Below are positions 55,019 to 63,099 of a DNA stretch of 64,000 nucleotides, piece by piece. The translations under genes were made by a program, and so were the position numbers. Source of the stretch: Actinomycetes bacterium. Lineage in GTDB: Bacteria; Actinomycetota; Actinomycetes; Mycobacteriales; Mycobacteriaceae. Under the pieces are notes generated by a model. The model was given only the letters and a program-made list of their open reading frames with translations, was not told the origin of the DNA and ran no database searches. The DNA is taken from contig JAEWRC010000080.1 of NCBI GenBank assembly GCA_023460175.1, positions 1 through 64,000 of the forward strand. The letters are read 5' to 3'. How positions within the stretch are numbered: position 1 is the stretch's first letter; each line of letters begins with the position of its first letter.

Positions 55019-56677
55019 CCTCGATCCGTGGATAGACCCCGGTGAGCGGGCCTGGGTGCGGTGTTGCGCCGGGGTCGGGGCTGGTGGGCAGCGTGTAGCT
55101 GCTGGTCTGCCCAGCTTTTCCTGTGTGCTCCGGTCGGGCCTTTCGGCCGGTGGTCAGATGGTTGCGCCCGCTGGTGGGCTGTAGCCGATGACGTTGCGCC
55201 ACAGGTTGAGCCAGTGCGCTGACCAGGGCCAGTGGGCGGGTAGGTGCAGGATCGCTCGGCGTTGTGGTCGGGCCAGGCGGGCGGGAATGGCAACGATGCG
55301 TCGCCGCAGCGTTGATCCTCGCGCGACGGCGTGGACGGCGCCGGCCAGGACCCCGGTGGCGCGCAGCAGGTTGTGGGCGATCGCGGCGCACAGGATCCAG
55401 GCATTGTTGGCGCCGAAGTGCCCCGAGGGCAGATGGGCCAGGGGTCCGTCGATGAGGTCGGCGAACACGGTCTCGATGACGGCGTGGCGGCGGTGGGTGA
55501 TGTCAGCGGCCGGGGCGGGTTCATCGGAGTCGGTGAAGAACGGGTGATAGCGCCATACCGGGAACAACGCATCGGGGTAGCGGGCGTCTTTGACCCGGCG
55601 CACGATCAGCCGGGCAGTCACCGGCGTGTTGGTGGAACTGAAGGCGGTGTAGGTGGTTTCGGCGACTTCGGCATCGGAGATCCAGGCGTTGGTGTCGGGG
55701 TCGCGCACGGCGCCGGGGTAGGCCACCGGGGTCCAGGTGTTCTCGGGGATGGACTCGATGGCGGCGGTCACGGTGGCTGATTTGGTCAGCACCACCGAGA
55801 ACCGGGCCCCGGCGCGGCGGCAGGCCGCTACCACGGTGCTGGTGCCGTAGGCCGAGTCACCGCGGACCAGGATCTGGCCGCTGGCCCCGGCGGCGCGCGC
55901 GGTGGCCACGGCTTGGGTGATCATGGTGGCTGCGCCCTTGCCGGAGTTGGCCTTGCCCGCCCGCAACCGGGCCCCGGTGATCACCGGTGCAGCGTGCTCG
56001 GTGCTGATCGTGGTGACCAGCGGGGACAGTCCCTTGCGCAGGATCTGTTTGCCGGCGATCTTGGTGTGCCCGTAGGACGCGCCCTGTTTGGCGTGGCCAT
56101 AGACCGGGCGCAGCAGTGAGTCGATATCGATGAACACCCGCTGGCCGGCTCCGGGCAACAGATCCACCCGCTCGCACAGGCCGGCCAGGTGCTCTGCGAG
56201 CACCGATTCCAGCTGGCGGCAGTGACCGAAGGTGAACTCCCGCAACAGGGTTCCGATCGTCGAGGGTGCGTACACACCGTCGAACAGGGTGTTCATTCCA
56301 CCTGATCGCACGATATCGAGGTCATCGATGCTGTCCGCGCCGGCACACATCCCGGCGATCAGGGTGGCCAGCTTCGGCGCTGGATTGGCCGCACCCGAGG
56401 TGATCCGCTCGCACGTGAACCGAACCTTGCGCTCCAACAACGCGGATAGGCCACTTTGCTGCGCCAGCGCCATCACCGGCACCAGGCCGGCACACGACAC
56501 GAGATGCTCATCATCGAACACCGCCGACGACACGCTGAACCTGTGGGATAATTGCACCGGAAGTGCCTTTCCGAACCTGGGTCGATCGAAGTGTGGTAAC
56601 TCCAATCATCCCAGTTCAGAGGGCACTTTCCTCATATCAACACCCCCAACCCCACCCACTTCATCGGTGGATCGAGG
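55019..56677 (-). mobile_element. IS1380-family insertion sequence, 1659 bp
   Basis: The element begins with CCTCGATCC at 55019-55027 and ends with the inverse, GGATCGAGG, at 56669-56677; weaker complementarity continues inside. It is flanked by a CTTAG duplication. It carries one transposase gene on the minus strand, occupying most of its length. Size, single DDE transposase and 4-5 bp duplication all fit IS1380. The intact ends and ORF suggest a recent insertion. Confidence 0.9.
55154..56557 (-). CDS. IS1380-family DDE transposase
   Basis: About 467 aa from a GTG at 56557 (VQLSHRFSVSSAVFDDEHLV, with GGAAAGG upstream); a TTG at 56605 would add 16 residues. The catalytic acids are visible as QRVFIDIDSLLRPVYG (Asp), GQILVRGDSAYGTSTV (Asp) and RRHAVIETVFADLIDGPL (Glu), in the IS1380-type arrangement, with a YHPFFTDSDEP segment before the last. 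No frameshift or stop is present, so the enzyme is probably active. Confidence 0.92.
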   Translation of the reverse strand: MQLSHRFSVSSAVFDDEHLVSCAGLVPVMALAQQSGLSALLERKVRFTCERITSGAANPAPKLATLIAGMCAGADSIDDLDIVRSGGMNTLFDGVYAPSTIGTLLREFTFGHCRQLESVLAEHLAGLCERVDLLPGAGQRVFIDIDSLLRPVYGHAKQGASYGHTKIAGKQILRKGLSPLVTTISTEHAAPVITGARLRAGKANSGKGAATMITQAVATARAAGASGQILVRGDSAYGTSTVVAACRRAGARFSVVLTKSATVTAAIESIPENTWTPVAYPGAVRDPDTNAWISDAEVAETTYTAFSSTNTPVTARLIVRRVKDARYPDALFPVWRYHPFFTDSDEPAPAADITHRRHAVIETVFADLIDGPLAHLPSGHFGANNAWILCAAIAHNLLRATGVLAGAVHAVARGSTLRRRIVAIPARLARPQRRAILHLPAHWPWSAHWLNLWRNVIGYSPPAGATI

Positions 56678-56798
56678 CTTAGTACCGTCGGATAACGGCA
56701 TGTCGGGATGATACCCACGACCTCTGACGGGTTGACCCGTGTCGGAAAACTCCGCCTGCCCCCCGTTTCACTCCCTCCATCCCGGGTAACCCCCACAG

Positions 56799-57314
56799 AT
56801 GGAGTCAGCCCACTTCACCCAAGTCACCGTGCACGTCGACGGCGCAGACCGCACCGCGACCATCGACAACCGCACCACCCTCCTCGACCTCCTAAGAGAA
56901 CACCTCGGCGTCACCGCCCCGAAGAAGGGCTGCGACCACGGCCAGTGCGGATCGTGCACCGTCCTGCTCGACGGCCGCCGCGCCACCACCTGCCTGTCCC
57001 TGGCCGTCGCGCACGACCAGGCCGAGATCGTCACCGCCGCCGGCCTCGGCGACCAGACCAGCCTGCACCCCGTCGCACAAGCGTTCCTCGACCACGACGG
57101 CTTCCAGTGCGGCTACTGCACCCCGGGCCAGATCTGCTCGGCGGTCGGCATGCTCGACGAGGTCAAGTCCGGCGCCCCCAGCCACGTCACCGAACACCTG
57201 GAGAAATCCCCCGACCTCGACGACGACGAGATCCGAGAACGCATGAGCGGCAACCTGTGTCGCTGCGCAGCCTACCCGAACATCGTCGCCGCCATCCACG
57301 AGGCCGCCCGATGA
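56799..57314 (+). CDS. Molybdenum hydroxylase 2Fe-2S subunit (YagT/PaoA-like)
   Basis: A 171-aa iron-sulphur subunit with both domains typical of the xanthine dehydrogenase family: a plant-ferredoxin-like domain with CDHGQCGSCTVLLDGRR and a later Cys at TTC, and a four-helix domain with FQCGYCTPGQICSAVG and GNLCRCAAYPNIV. It passes electrons from the molybdenum centre to FAD. No Tat signal is seen, in contrast to E. coli PaoA, so it is probably cytoplasmic. Its stop overlaps the next start (ATGA). The upstream gap of about 97 bp also holds the first codons of the disrupted kinase on the other strand. Confidence 0.92.
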   Translation: MESAHFTQVTVHVDGADRTATIDNRTTLLDLLREHLGVTAPKKGCDHGQCGSCTVLLDGRRATTCLSLAVAHDQAEIVTAAGLGDQTSLHPVAQAFLDHDGFQCGYCTPGQICSAVGMLDEVKSGAPSHVTEHLEKSPDLDDDEIRERMSGNLCRCAAYPNIVAAIHEAAR

Positions 57315-58300
57315 ATCCCTTCGCCTACCACCGCGCCACCAGCGTGCAGGACGCCGTCACCACCGTCGCCGAGCGCCCCGACGCCGTCTACCTCGCCGGC
57401 GGCACCAACCTCGTCGACCACATGAAACTCGGCGTCGCCGAACCGGCCCTCGTCGTCGACGTCGGCCACCTGCCCCTCTACGACATCGACCCCCTCGACG
57501 ACGGCGCGCTGCGCATCGGCGCCGACGTCCGCAACGCCGACCTCGCCGCCCATCCCCTCGTCCGCAGCCGCTACCCGGTGCTGGCCCGGGCGCTGCTCGC
57601 CGGCGCCTCCGGGCAGCTGCGCAACCTCGCCACCACCGCCGGCAACCTGCTGCAACGCACCCGCTGCGTCTACTTCCAGGACCTCACCACCCCCTGCAAC
57701 AAGCGCACCCCCGGCCAGGGCTGCTCGGCGATCGGCGGCTACGTCCGCTACCACGCCATCCTCGGCGCCTCCCCCCACTGCGTGGCCACCCACCCCTCCG
57801 ACATGGCCGTCGCCATGACCGCCCTGGACGCTCAGGTGCTCTACGTCGACGTCGAAGGCGAACACCGCATGCCGCTCACCGACTTTCACCGCCTGCCCGG
57901 CGAGGAACCCGACCGCGACACCAACCTGCCCGCCGGAGCGCTGATCACCGCCGTGGAGATCCCGGCGCCGCTGGACGGGGCGCGCTCCACCTACCGCAAG
58001 GTCCGCGACCGCAACTCCTACGCGTTCGCGCTGACCTCGGTGGCCGCCGAACTGGTCACCGAGGACGGCACCATCAACTCCGCGCGCATCGCCCTCGGCG
58101 GCGTCGCCCACAAACCGTGGCGGGCCCACCGCGCCGAACACGCCCTGTTGGGCCAGCCCGCCGGCGAGGACACTTTCACCGCCGCCGCCGAACACGAACT
58201 CGCACAGGCAGAACCCCTCGACGGCAACGAGTTCAAGGTCGAACTCACCCGACGCACCCTCATCGCCACCCTGCTGGGACTCATGGAAGGACACCAGTGA
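57311..58300 (+). CDS. Molybdenum hydroxylase FAD subunit with extra Fe-S site (YagS/PaoB-like)
   Basis: A 329-aa FAD-binding subunit. VYLAGGTNLVDHMKLGV near 30 and TTAGNLLQRTRC near 110 contact FAD. Cysteines in RTRCVYFQDLTTPCNKRTPG, QGCSAIGG and SPHCVATHPSD match those that bind a [4Fe-4S] cluster in YagS/PaoB and 4-hydroxybenzoyl-CoA reductase, and are absent from ordinary XDH FAD subunits. A C-terminal CO dehydrogenase-type domain ends the protein. Overlaps both neighbours (ATGA, then TGATG). Confidence 0.9.
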   Translation: MNPFAYHRATSVQDAVTTVAERPDAVYLAGGTNLVDHMKLGVAEPALVVDVGHLPLYDIDPLDDGALRIGADVRNADLAAHPLVRSRYPVLARALLAGASGQLRNLATTAGNLLQRTRCVYFQDLTTPCNKRTPGQGCSAIGGYVRYHAILGASPHCVATHPSDMAVAMTALDAQVLYVDVEGEHRMPLTDFHRLPGEEPDRDTNLPAGALITAVEIPAPLDGARSTYRKVRDRNSYAFALTSVAAELVTEDGTINSARIALGGVAHKPWRAHRAEHALLGQPAGEDTFTAAAEHELAQAEPLDGNEFKVELTRRTLIATLLGLMEGHQ

Positions 58301-60381
58301 TGACGGCCGTCCAGCCCCACGCCATCGGCACCGCGCTGAGCCGCCTCGACGGACCCGCCAAGGTCACCGGCACGGCCCCGTACGCCTGCGAATACCAGCT
58401 CGACGCCCCGCTGTACCTGCACCCCATCCAGGCCACCATCGCCCGCGGCCACATCACCGCCATGGACACCGCCGCCGCGCAGGCCACCGACGGCGTCACC
58501 GCCGTCCTCACCGTCTTCGACGCCCCGACGCTCGCCGACACCTCCGACGGCGACCTGACCATCCTGCAGGACAACCAGGTGCACTACCGCGGCCAGTTGA
58601 TCGGCGCCGTCGTCGCCGACACGGCCGAAACCGCCCGGCACGCCGCGGGACTCGTGCACGTCGACTACGACACCGAAACCCACCACACCGAACTGCGCCC
58701 TGAGGACCCCGACCTCTACGCCCCCGCGGAAGTCAACGCCGGCTTCCCCACCGACAGCACCGACGGCGACGTCGAGACCGCCCTGCGCAACGCCGAGGTC
58801 CTCGTCGACCAGACCTACACCACCCCGCACGAGCACAACAACCCGATGGAGCCACACTCCTGTATCGCGCTGTGGGACAACGACAGCCTCACGCTGTACG
58901 ACTCCACCCAGGGCGTGCACGCCGCCCGCGAGAAGCTCGCCACCCTGTTCGGCCTGGAACCTGAGCAGGTCCGGATCGTCGCCAAGAACATCGGCGGCGG
59001 CTTCGGCTCCAAGGGCGCCCCGCACTCGCACAACACGCTGGCCATCATGGCCGCCCAGCGCGTCCCCGGCCGCCCGGTCAAGCTCGCGCTGACCCGCCAG
59101 CAGATGTTCGACGTCGTCGGCTACCGCACCCCCACCATCCAACACCTCAAACTCGGCGCCACCAAAGACGGCAGGATCACCGCCTTCCGACACGACGTCG
59201 TCGAACAGAGCTCCGCAGCCAAGGAATTCGCCGAGCAGACCGCCGTCGTCACCCGGATGATGTACGCGAGCCCCACCCGGGCTACCACGCATCGGCTGGC
59301 GAAACTGGATGTGGCCGTGCCGTTCTGGATGCGCGCCCCCGGCGAATGCCCGGGCACCTACGCGCTCGAGGTGGCGATGGACGAACTCGCGGTCGCCTGC
59401 GACCTCGACCCCATCGAACTACGCCGGCGCAACGAACCCGACGTCGACCCCGAAACGGGCAACCCGTGGTCGGATCGGCGCCTGGTCGAATGCCTGACCA
59501 CCGGCGCAGAACGCTTCGGCTGGCACCCCCGCAACCCCGAACCGGGTATCCGCAGCAACGGCGAATGGCTGATCGGCACCGGCGTCGCCTCGGCGGTGTA
59601 TCCGGCGATGAACATGCCCGGCAACGCCGCCCGCATCGAATGCACCGCGCCCGGGCGCTACGCCGTGGCCATCGGCGCGGTCGACATCGGCACCGGCACC
59701 TGGACCGCGCTGACCCAGATCGCCGCCGACGTGCTCGACGTCGATGTCGACGCGGTCGAGTTGCAGATCGGCGACACCGACCTGCCGTCGGCCTCGGTGG
59801 AGGGCGGCTCCTCAGGCATCAGCTCCTGGGGCACCGCGATCCACGCTGCGGCACAACAGTTCCGCCACGACCATGGCGACAACCCCGCACCGGGCGCCGC
59901 CACCACCGCCGAGGCACCCGAGAACGAGGACGCCGAGAACTACGGCATGTACTCTTTCGGCGCGCAGTTCGCCGAGGCCCACGTCAGCCGCTACACCGGC
60001 GAGATCCACATCGCGCGGATGCTCGGGGTCTTCTCCGTCGGCCGGGTCATCAACCCGGCGACGCTGCGCTCACAGCTCATCGGCGGCATGACCATGGGCC
60101 TGTCGATGGCGCTGCACGAGGAGAGCGTGCGCGATCACCGCTTCGGCCACATCGTCACCCGCGACTTGGCCAGCTACCACATCAGCGCGCACGCCGACAT
60201 CCCGGAGATCGACGCCCTGTGGCTCGACAGCGTCGACGAGCACTCCAACCCGATGGGCTCACGCGGGGCCGGCGAGATCGGCATCGTCGGCGCGGCCGCC
60301 GCCGTCGCCAACGCGATCTACCACGCCACCGGGGTGCGGGTCCGTGACCTGCCGATCATGTGCGACGCGCTGCTGAGCTGA
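58300..60381 (+). CDS. Molybdenum hydroxylase large subunit (YagR/PaoC-like)
   Basis: A 693-aa molybdopterin subunit starting at ATG 58300, which shares its A with the previous stop. Key parts: KVTGTAPYACEYQLDAPLYL at the start, NNPMEPHSCIALWD near 182, KNIGGGFGSKGAPHSHNTLA near 228, MRAPGECPGTYALEVAMDEL near 345, EGGSSGISSWGTAIHAA, and the catalytic Glu in GSRGAGEIGIVGAAAA near 660. The family oxidises aldehydes or N-heterocycles. No XdhC-type maturation factor lies in the window. The last ~80 bp recur as a diverged remnant at 62998-63078. Confidence 0.92.
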   Translation: MTAVQPHAIGTALSRLDGPAKVTGTAPYACEYQLDAPLYLHPIQATIARGHITAMDTAAAQATDGVTAVLTVFDAPTLADTSDGDLTILQDNQVHYRGQLIGAVVADTAETARHAAGLVHVDYDTETHHTELRPEDPDLYAPAEVNAGFPTDSTDGDVETALRNAEVLVDQTYTTPHEHNNPMEPHSCIALWDNDSLTLYDSTQGVHAAREKLATLFGLEPEQVRIVAKNIGGGFGSKGAPHSHNTLAIMAAQRVPGRPVKLALTRQQMFDVVGYRTPTIQHLKLGATKDGRITAFRHDVVEQSSAAKEFAEQTAVVTRMMYASPTRATTHRLAKLDVAVPFWMRAPGECPGTYALEVAMDELAVACDLDPIELRRRNEPDVDPETGNPWSDRRLVECLTTGAERFGWHPRNPEPGIRSNGEWLIGTGVASAVYPAMNMPGNAARIECTAPGRYAVAIGAVDIGTGTWTALTQIAADVLDVDVDAVELQIGDTDLPSASVEGGSSGISSWGTAIHAAAQQFRHDHGDNPAPGAATTAEAPENEDAENYGMYSFGAQFAEAHVSRYTGEIHIARMLGVFSVGRVINPATLRSQLIGGMTMGLSMALHEESVRDHRFGHIVTRDLASYHISAHADIPEIDALWLDSVDEHSNPMGSRGAGEIGIVGAAAAVANAIYHATGVRVRDLPIMCDALLS

Positions 60382-60394
60382 GAGCCTTTCGCGG

Positions 60395-60759
60395 TCACTC
60401 GCCCTCGGCCGACAAAGCAACTTCGGCATCGGCAAAGTATCTCTCCAAGGAGCGCTTCCACTCGGGCAGATCACGGAACAGCGTCAGCCAAGTGAGCTCG
60501 CGATTGATCTCGTCGTACTGGTGGATGATGAAGTTTCGGTTCGCCACCGCGAGTGCCCAGTCGACGCCCTCCGGCGCGAGCAAGTCGAGCTTCGAGAGCC
60601 TGTTGGCGGATCCCCCAGCTTCATCATGAGTGAGTCACCCGCCTCTTGAAGCAGATCGTCAAGAAGGTAGTTACCCTTGCCTCGAATGCCGATCTCGTCG
60701 ACTCGGTCGAGCCAACCTCGGATGTGCAGCAACTCTTTGGCGGCCTTACGGTCCATCAC
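60395..60759 (-). pseudogene. hepT: HepT-like HEPN toxin, frameshifted
   Basis: The first part reads MDRKAAKELLHIRGWLDRVD to DSLMMKLG; the second, in another frame, reads ANRLSKLDLLAPEG and ANRNFIIHQYDEINRELTWL to the end. Together they make a normal HepT with the RNase motif R-x4-H-x-Y (RNFIIHQY). The frames meet at a run of five C (60612-60616, plus strand); six would restore the frame as KLGGSANRLSK. Either a real inactivation or a sequencing error at the homopolymer. Its start overlaps the mntA-like stop. Confidence 0.75.
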
Positions 60760-61229
60760 AGTGGCACCGCCTCACGACGGATGTCGTCATCGATCTTGGG
60801 CTTCAGACCTCCGTAATCGACCAGATCGATTTCGCGGCCGAGCACCTCCTCGATAAGTTGCTTGAACTGAAGGAACCCGAATGAGGAGGACCCCGCGGGT
60901 GCTTCGACGATCAAGTCGATATCGGACCCTGGTCGAGCGGTGCCTCGCGCCACCGAACCGAATACAGCAAGCCGTCGGTACCCACGCTCTGCGGCCAGCA
61001 CCTTGAGGATCGGTGTCGCTGCGTTCAACAATTCAGCCGGGTGGACATCGTCAAGGTCCGGGGCGAACCTGAGCTGCTGGCTCACGGCGGGTTGACTGAT
61101 CCCCAGCGCCGCGGCGATCTGCCGCTGAGACATACCGGCTGCGACCATCGCCCGCAGCGCCAGGACGCGTCGCAATCGCGCGAAATCCTCCTCACGGCGA
61201 GCGTCCATGTACTCCGCCAACAGCGCCAT
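60756..61229 (-). CDS. mntA: MntA-like nucleotidyltransferase antitoxin with HTH domain
   Basis: A 157-aa fusion. Residues about 15-55 form a helix-turn-helix (MVAAGMSQRQIAAALGISQP). Residues about 75-150 are a minimal nucleotidyltransferase with FGSVARGTARPGSDIDLIVE, the GS-x10-DxD motif. MntA antitoxins inactivate HepT RNases by adenylylating the tyrosine of their RX4HXY motif. The added HTH could let the protein repress the operon itself. An apparently leaderless promoter lies just upstream; the stop overlaps the HepT start. Confidence 0.85.
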   Translation of the reverse strand: MALLAEYMDARREEDFARLRRVLALRAMVAAGMSQRQIAAALGISQPAVSQQLRFAPDLDDVHPAELLNAATPILKVLAAERGYRRLAVFGSVARGTARPGSDIDLIVEAPAGSSSFGFLQFKQLIEEVLGREIDLVDYGGLKPKIDDDIRREAVPL

Positions 61230-61235
61230 AAGGCA

Positions 61236-61241
61236 AACTTA
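61236..61241 (-). promoter_or_regulatory. Leaderless -10 element of mntA-hepT
   Basis: Minus-strand TAAGTT (TANNNT) ends six bases before the ATG at 61229, and no Shine-Dalgarno sequence is present. Confidence 0.45.
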
Positions 61242-61309
61242 TCACTCTGACCATGCGAGAGAACGGGCCGGGTTCAATCCTTCGACTGTCGTATGCGGAC
61301 CGCCATCTT

Positions 61310-61339
61310 GCTAGTACTTCGCTAGCATTCTGCTAGCAT
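61310..61339 (+). promoter_or_regulatory. vapBC promoter with three 11-bp-spaced direct repeats
   Basis: GCTAG occurs at 61310, 61321 and 61332, exactly 11 bp apart, that is on one face of the DNA. The last copy contains the -10 hexamer TAGCAT (61334-61339), six bases before the vapB ATG with no ribosome site, so the transcript is probably leaderless. The repeats are good candidates for VapB binding and autoregulation. Confidence 0.6.
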
Positions 61340-61345
61340 CGGTAC

Positions 61346-61561
61346 ATGCGAGCCCTGCACCTGCGCAATGTGCCCGACGACGTCATGGATCGCCTGGAGC
61401 GAATGGCGCGCGCTGCGAACACCTCAGTGACCGCTGTCGCGATACGCGAACTCGATGCCGCGACGCGCCGAGTGGACAACGCGGCACTACTCGCCACACT
61501 GCCTGATCTCGGTATTCCGCCAGCGGATATCGTCGAACACCTCGTGGCCGACCGACGGTGA
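61346..61561 (+). CDS. vapB: VapB/FitA-like antitoxin
   Basis: A 71-aa protein with a FitA-type ribbon-helix-helix: RALHLRNVPDDVMDRLERMA, then ANTSVTAVAIRELDAATRRV, and a C-terminal toxin-binding tail (LPDLGIPPADIVEHLVADRR). Such antitoxins block the VapC active site and repress their operon with it. The gene ends in a GTGA overlap with vapC. Confidence 0.88.
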   Translation: MRALHLRNVPDDVMDRLERMARAANTSVTAVAIRELDAATRRVDNAALLATLPDLGIPPADIVEHLVADRR

Positions 61562-61941
61562 TCGTCCTCGATGCATCCGCCGCGGCCTCCGCTCTATTGA
61601 ACGACGGACTGGCTCGTCGGCTCATGTCGACCGAGACGATCAATGCCCCACATCTGGTCGACACCGAAGTCATCAGCACCCTGCGACGACAATCCGCCGC
61701 GGGCGTACTCACCCCCGATGCTGCTCGACGCGCCCTTGATGTCTGGGCTGGACTCGGGATCATCCGCTACGCGGCGGCGCCACTGCTGGGTCGGGTATGG
61801 GCGCTGCGCGACAACGTCACCGCCTACGACGCCATGTACATCGCACTGGCCGAGGCGCTCGAATGCCCACTGGTGACCGCTGATGCTCGACTGAGCCGAG
61901 CACCCGGAATCAGTTGCGCCGTAACGGTCGTCCCGAACTGA
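61558..61941 (+). CDS. vapC: VapC PIN-domain toxin
   Basis: A 127-aa PIN-domain RNase from GTG 61558. The four acidic residues are visible: Asp in IVLDASAAASALL, Glu in HLVDTEVISTLRRQ, Asp in VTAYDAMYIALAEAL and Asp in LVTADARLSRA. VapC toxins cut tRNA or rRNA; the target here cannot be told. Intact and co-translated with vapB. Confidence 0.9.
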   Translation: MIVLDASAAASALLNDGLARRLMSTETINAPHLVDTEVISTLRRQSAAGVLTPDAARRALDVWAGLGIIRYAAAPLLGRVWALRDNVTAYDAMYIALAEALECPLVTADARLSRAPGISCAVTVVPN

Positions 61942-61963
61942 TTTCACGAGGCACACTGAGCAG

Positions 61964-62950
61964 ATGGCAGAGATGCTGATCGCCCTGAATCCAGCCGAGG
62001 ACTCCCGGCTGGGCTATCTGTTGCGCATCCCCCAACCGGACGGTGACCTGTTGTTCCGGACTTCGGGAACCTGGCCCCGCATCAAGGCCCTGTACTGCCA
62101 CCCGGTCAGCCTCGCCGAGTGGCCCGACGACGCGGACGTCGTGGAGCGGTTGCCGCTGCGGTCATGTCAGCGTCGGGGTGCGTCCATCGACCTGATTCTG
62201 CATCGGGGACGCGAGAACCGTTCCCAATTGGTGTTCACCACCGCCCGCGGCCGAGACGTGGTGTTCTGGCAATCGCCGCGCACCCGCAAGCAGGCCCGCC
62301 CCAGCGTCCGCACCCCGACCGCACGCGCTCAGGGCATTGAGCAGCTGCCCATCCTCGTCGACAGCCACGAGCGCTACGCCTACCGGTTCACCGGCCAGCA
62401 GGTGACCACCGAGACTCGCGCACTACCTTGCGGCGACTACGGCCTGAACGTCGACGGGCAATTGGTAGCCAGCGTCGAACGCAAATCGCTGGCCGATCTG
62501 GTGAGCAGCCTGATCAACGGTCGGCTGCGCTTTCAGGTCGCCGATCTGGCCGCGCTGCCGCGGGCAGCGGTCGTCGTCGAGGACCGCTACTCACAGTTGT
62601 TCAAACTCGACCGGGTACGCCCGGCGATCGTTGCCGACGGGCTGGCCGAACTACAGGTCCGTTGGCCGAGCGTGCCGATCGTCTTCTGTGAGACCCGCCC
62701 GTTGGCCGAAGAATGGACCTACCGATTCCTCGCAGCCGCCCACTCCTGGGCGACCACTGAAAATGCTGCACTGCAACGGATCTCGGATGCCCGTATCGAC
62801 ATTGCCGCTCCCGCGCCGACCGCTGACGGTCCGAGTACCGCCGATGTGCGTGCCTGGGCCCGCTCGGCCGGGCTGCCGGTGCCCGACCGCGGACGATTGC
62901 GGCCCGAGGTATGGCAGGCGTGGCGTGACGCACACCCGAGCAACCCGTGA
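61964..62950 (+). CDS. ERCC4-type nuclease with Lsr2-like C-terminal domain
   Basis: A 328-aa protein. Residues about 125-260 are an XPF/ERCC4 nuclease domain: ILVDSHERYAYRF, LPCGDYGLNVDGQLVASVER followed by KSLADL, containing the GD...ERKxxxD catalytic signature near 155-175. The C-terminus (TADVRAWARSAGLPVPDRGR, then LRPEVWQAWRDAHP) closely resembles the AT-hook-like DNA-binding domain of the nucleoid protein Lsr2. The first ~110 residues show no known motif. Lsr2 binds AT-rich, foreign DNA, so the fusion suggests a nuclease guided to such DNA or to branched structures in it. Confidence 0.85.
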   Translation: MAEMLIALNPAEDSRLGYLLRIPQPDGDLLFRTSGTWPRIKALYCHPVSLAEWPDDADVVERLPLRSCQRRGASIDLILHRGRENRSQLVFTTARGRDVVFWQSPRTRKQARPSVRTPTARAQGIEQLPILVDSHERYAYRFTGQQVTTETRALPCGDYGLNVDGQLVASVERKSLADLVSSLINGRLRFQVADLAALPRAAVVVEDRYSQLFKLDRVRPAIVADGLAELQVRWPSVPIVFCETRPLAEEWTYRFLAAAHSWATTENAALQRISDARIDIAAPAPTADGPSTADVRAWARSAGLPVPDRGRLRPEVWQAWRDAHPSNP

Positions 62951-63078
62951 TCACACTCGGCCGTCTGCGCGGACTGCTCGCCGAGGCCGGCCGCACGCCG
63001 TCGCGAACGCGATTGAACCAGGCCACCGGGGTGCGGGTCCGCGACCTGCCGATCATGTGCGATGCGCTGCTGACCTGA
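62947..63078 (+). pseudogene. Remnant of a molybdenum hydroxylase large-subunit 3' end
   Basis: From 62998 the DNA matches the end of the large-subunit gene at 60302-60382 with a few substitutions and one inserted base, giving the same C-terminus ATGVRVRDLPIMCDALL. An open frame of 43 codons runs from a GTG at 62947 (overlapping the ERCC4 stop), but its first part (ITLGRLRGLLAEAGRT) is not from that gene. It is best read as a diverged gene end left at the border of the inserted toxin-antitoxin/nuclease block. Confidence 0.75.
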
Positions 63079-63099
63079 GCGGGGCGTACCTGCTCCGGC

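Larger units (their letters stand above)
53151..56701 (-). pseudogene. Membrane Ser/Thr protein kinase interrupted by IS1380-family element
   Basis: Joining 56701-56678 to 55013-53151 (one target copy kept) restores MPLSDGTKFAGYIIERQLG followed by a normal Pkn-type kinase of 628 aa. Landmarks: GSGGMGEVYLV P-loop, ALKVL (Lys), LLHRDVKPANIL, LADFGVA, GTAAYAAPEQ. After the kinase domain come a Pro/Ala linker, one membrane helix (GIGAAAAVLLVAVGAVTYLA, about 339) and an extracytoplasmic sensor domain with TKTVTVTPVPDVEQQSLARL. As it stands the first 8 codons are separated from the rest by 1659 bp. The remaining frame stays open into the IS for about 125 codons, so a chimeric kinase could in principle be made. 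No start is visible at the true domain edge. Confidence 0.85.

Noticed and set aside
55019..55391. Kinase reading frame extending into the insertion sequence as a natural N-terminus
   Set aside because: The frame crosses the IS terminal repeat; the true first codons are found on the far side of the element.
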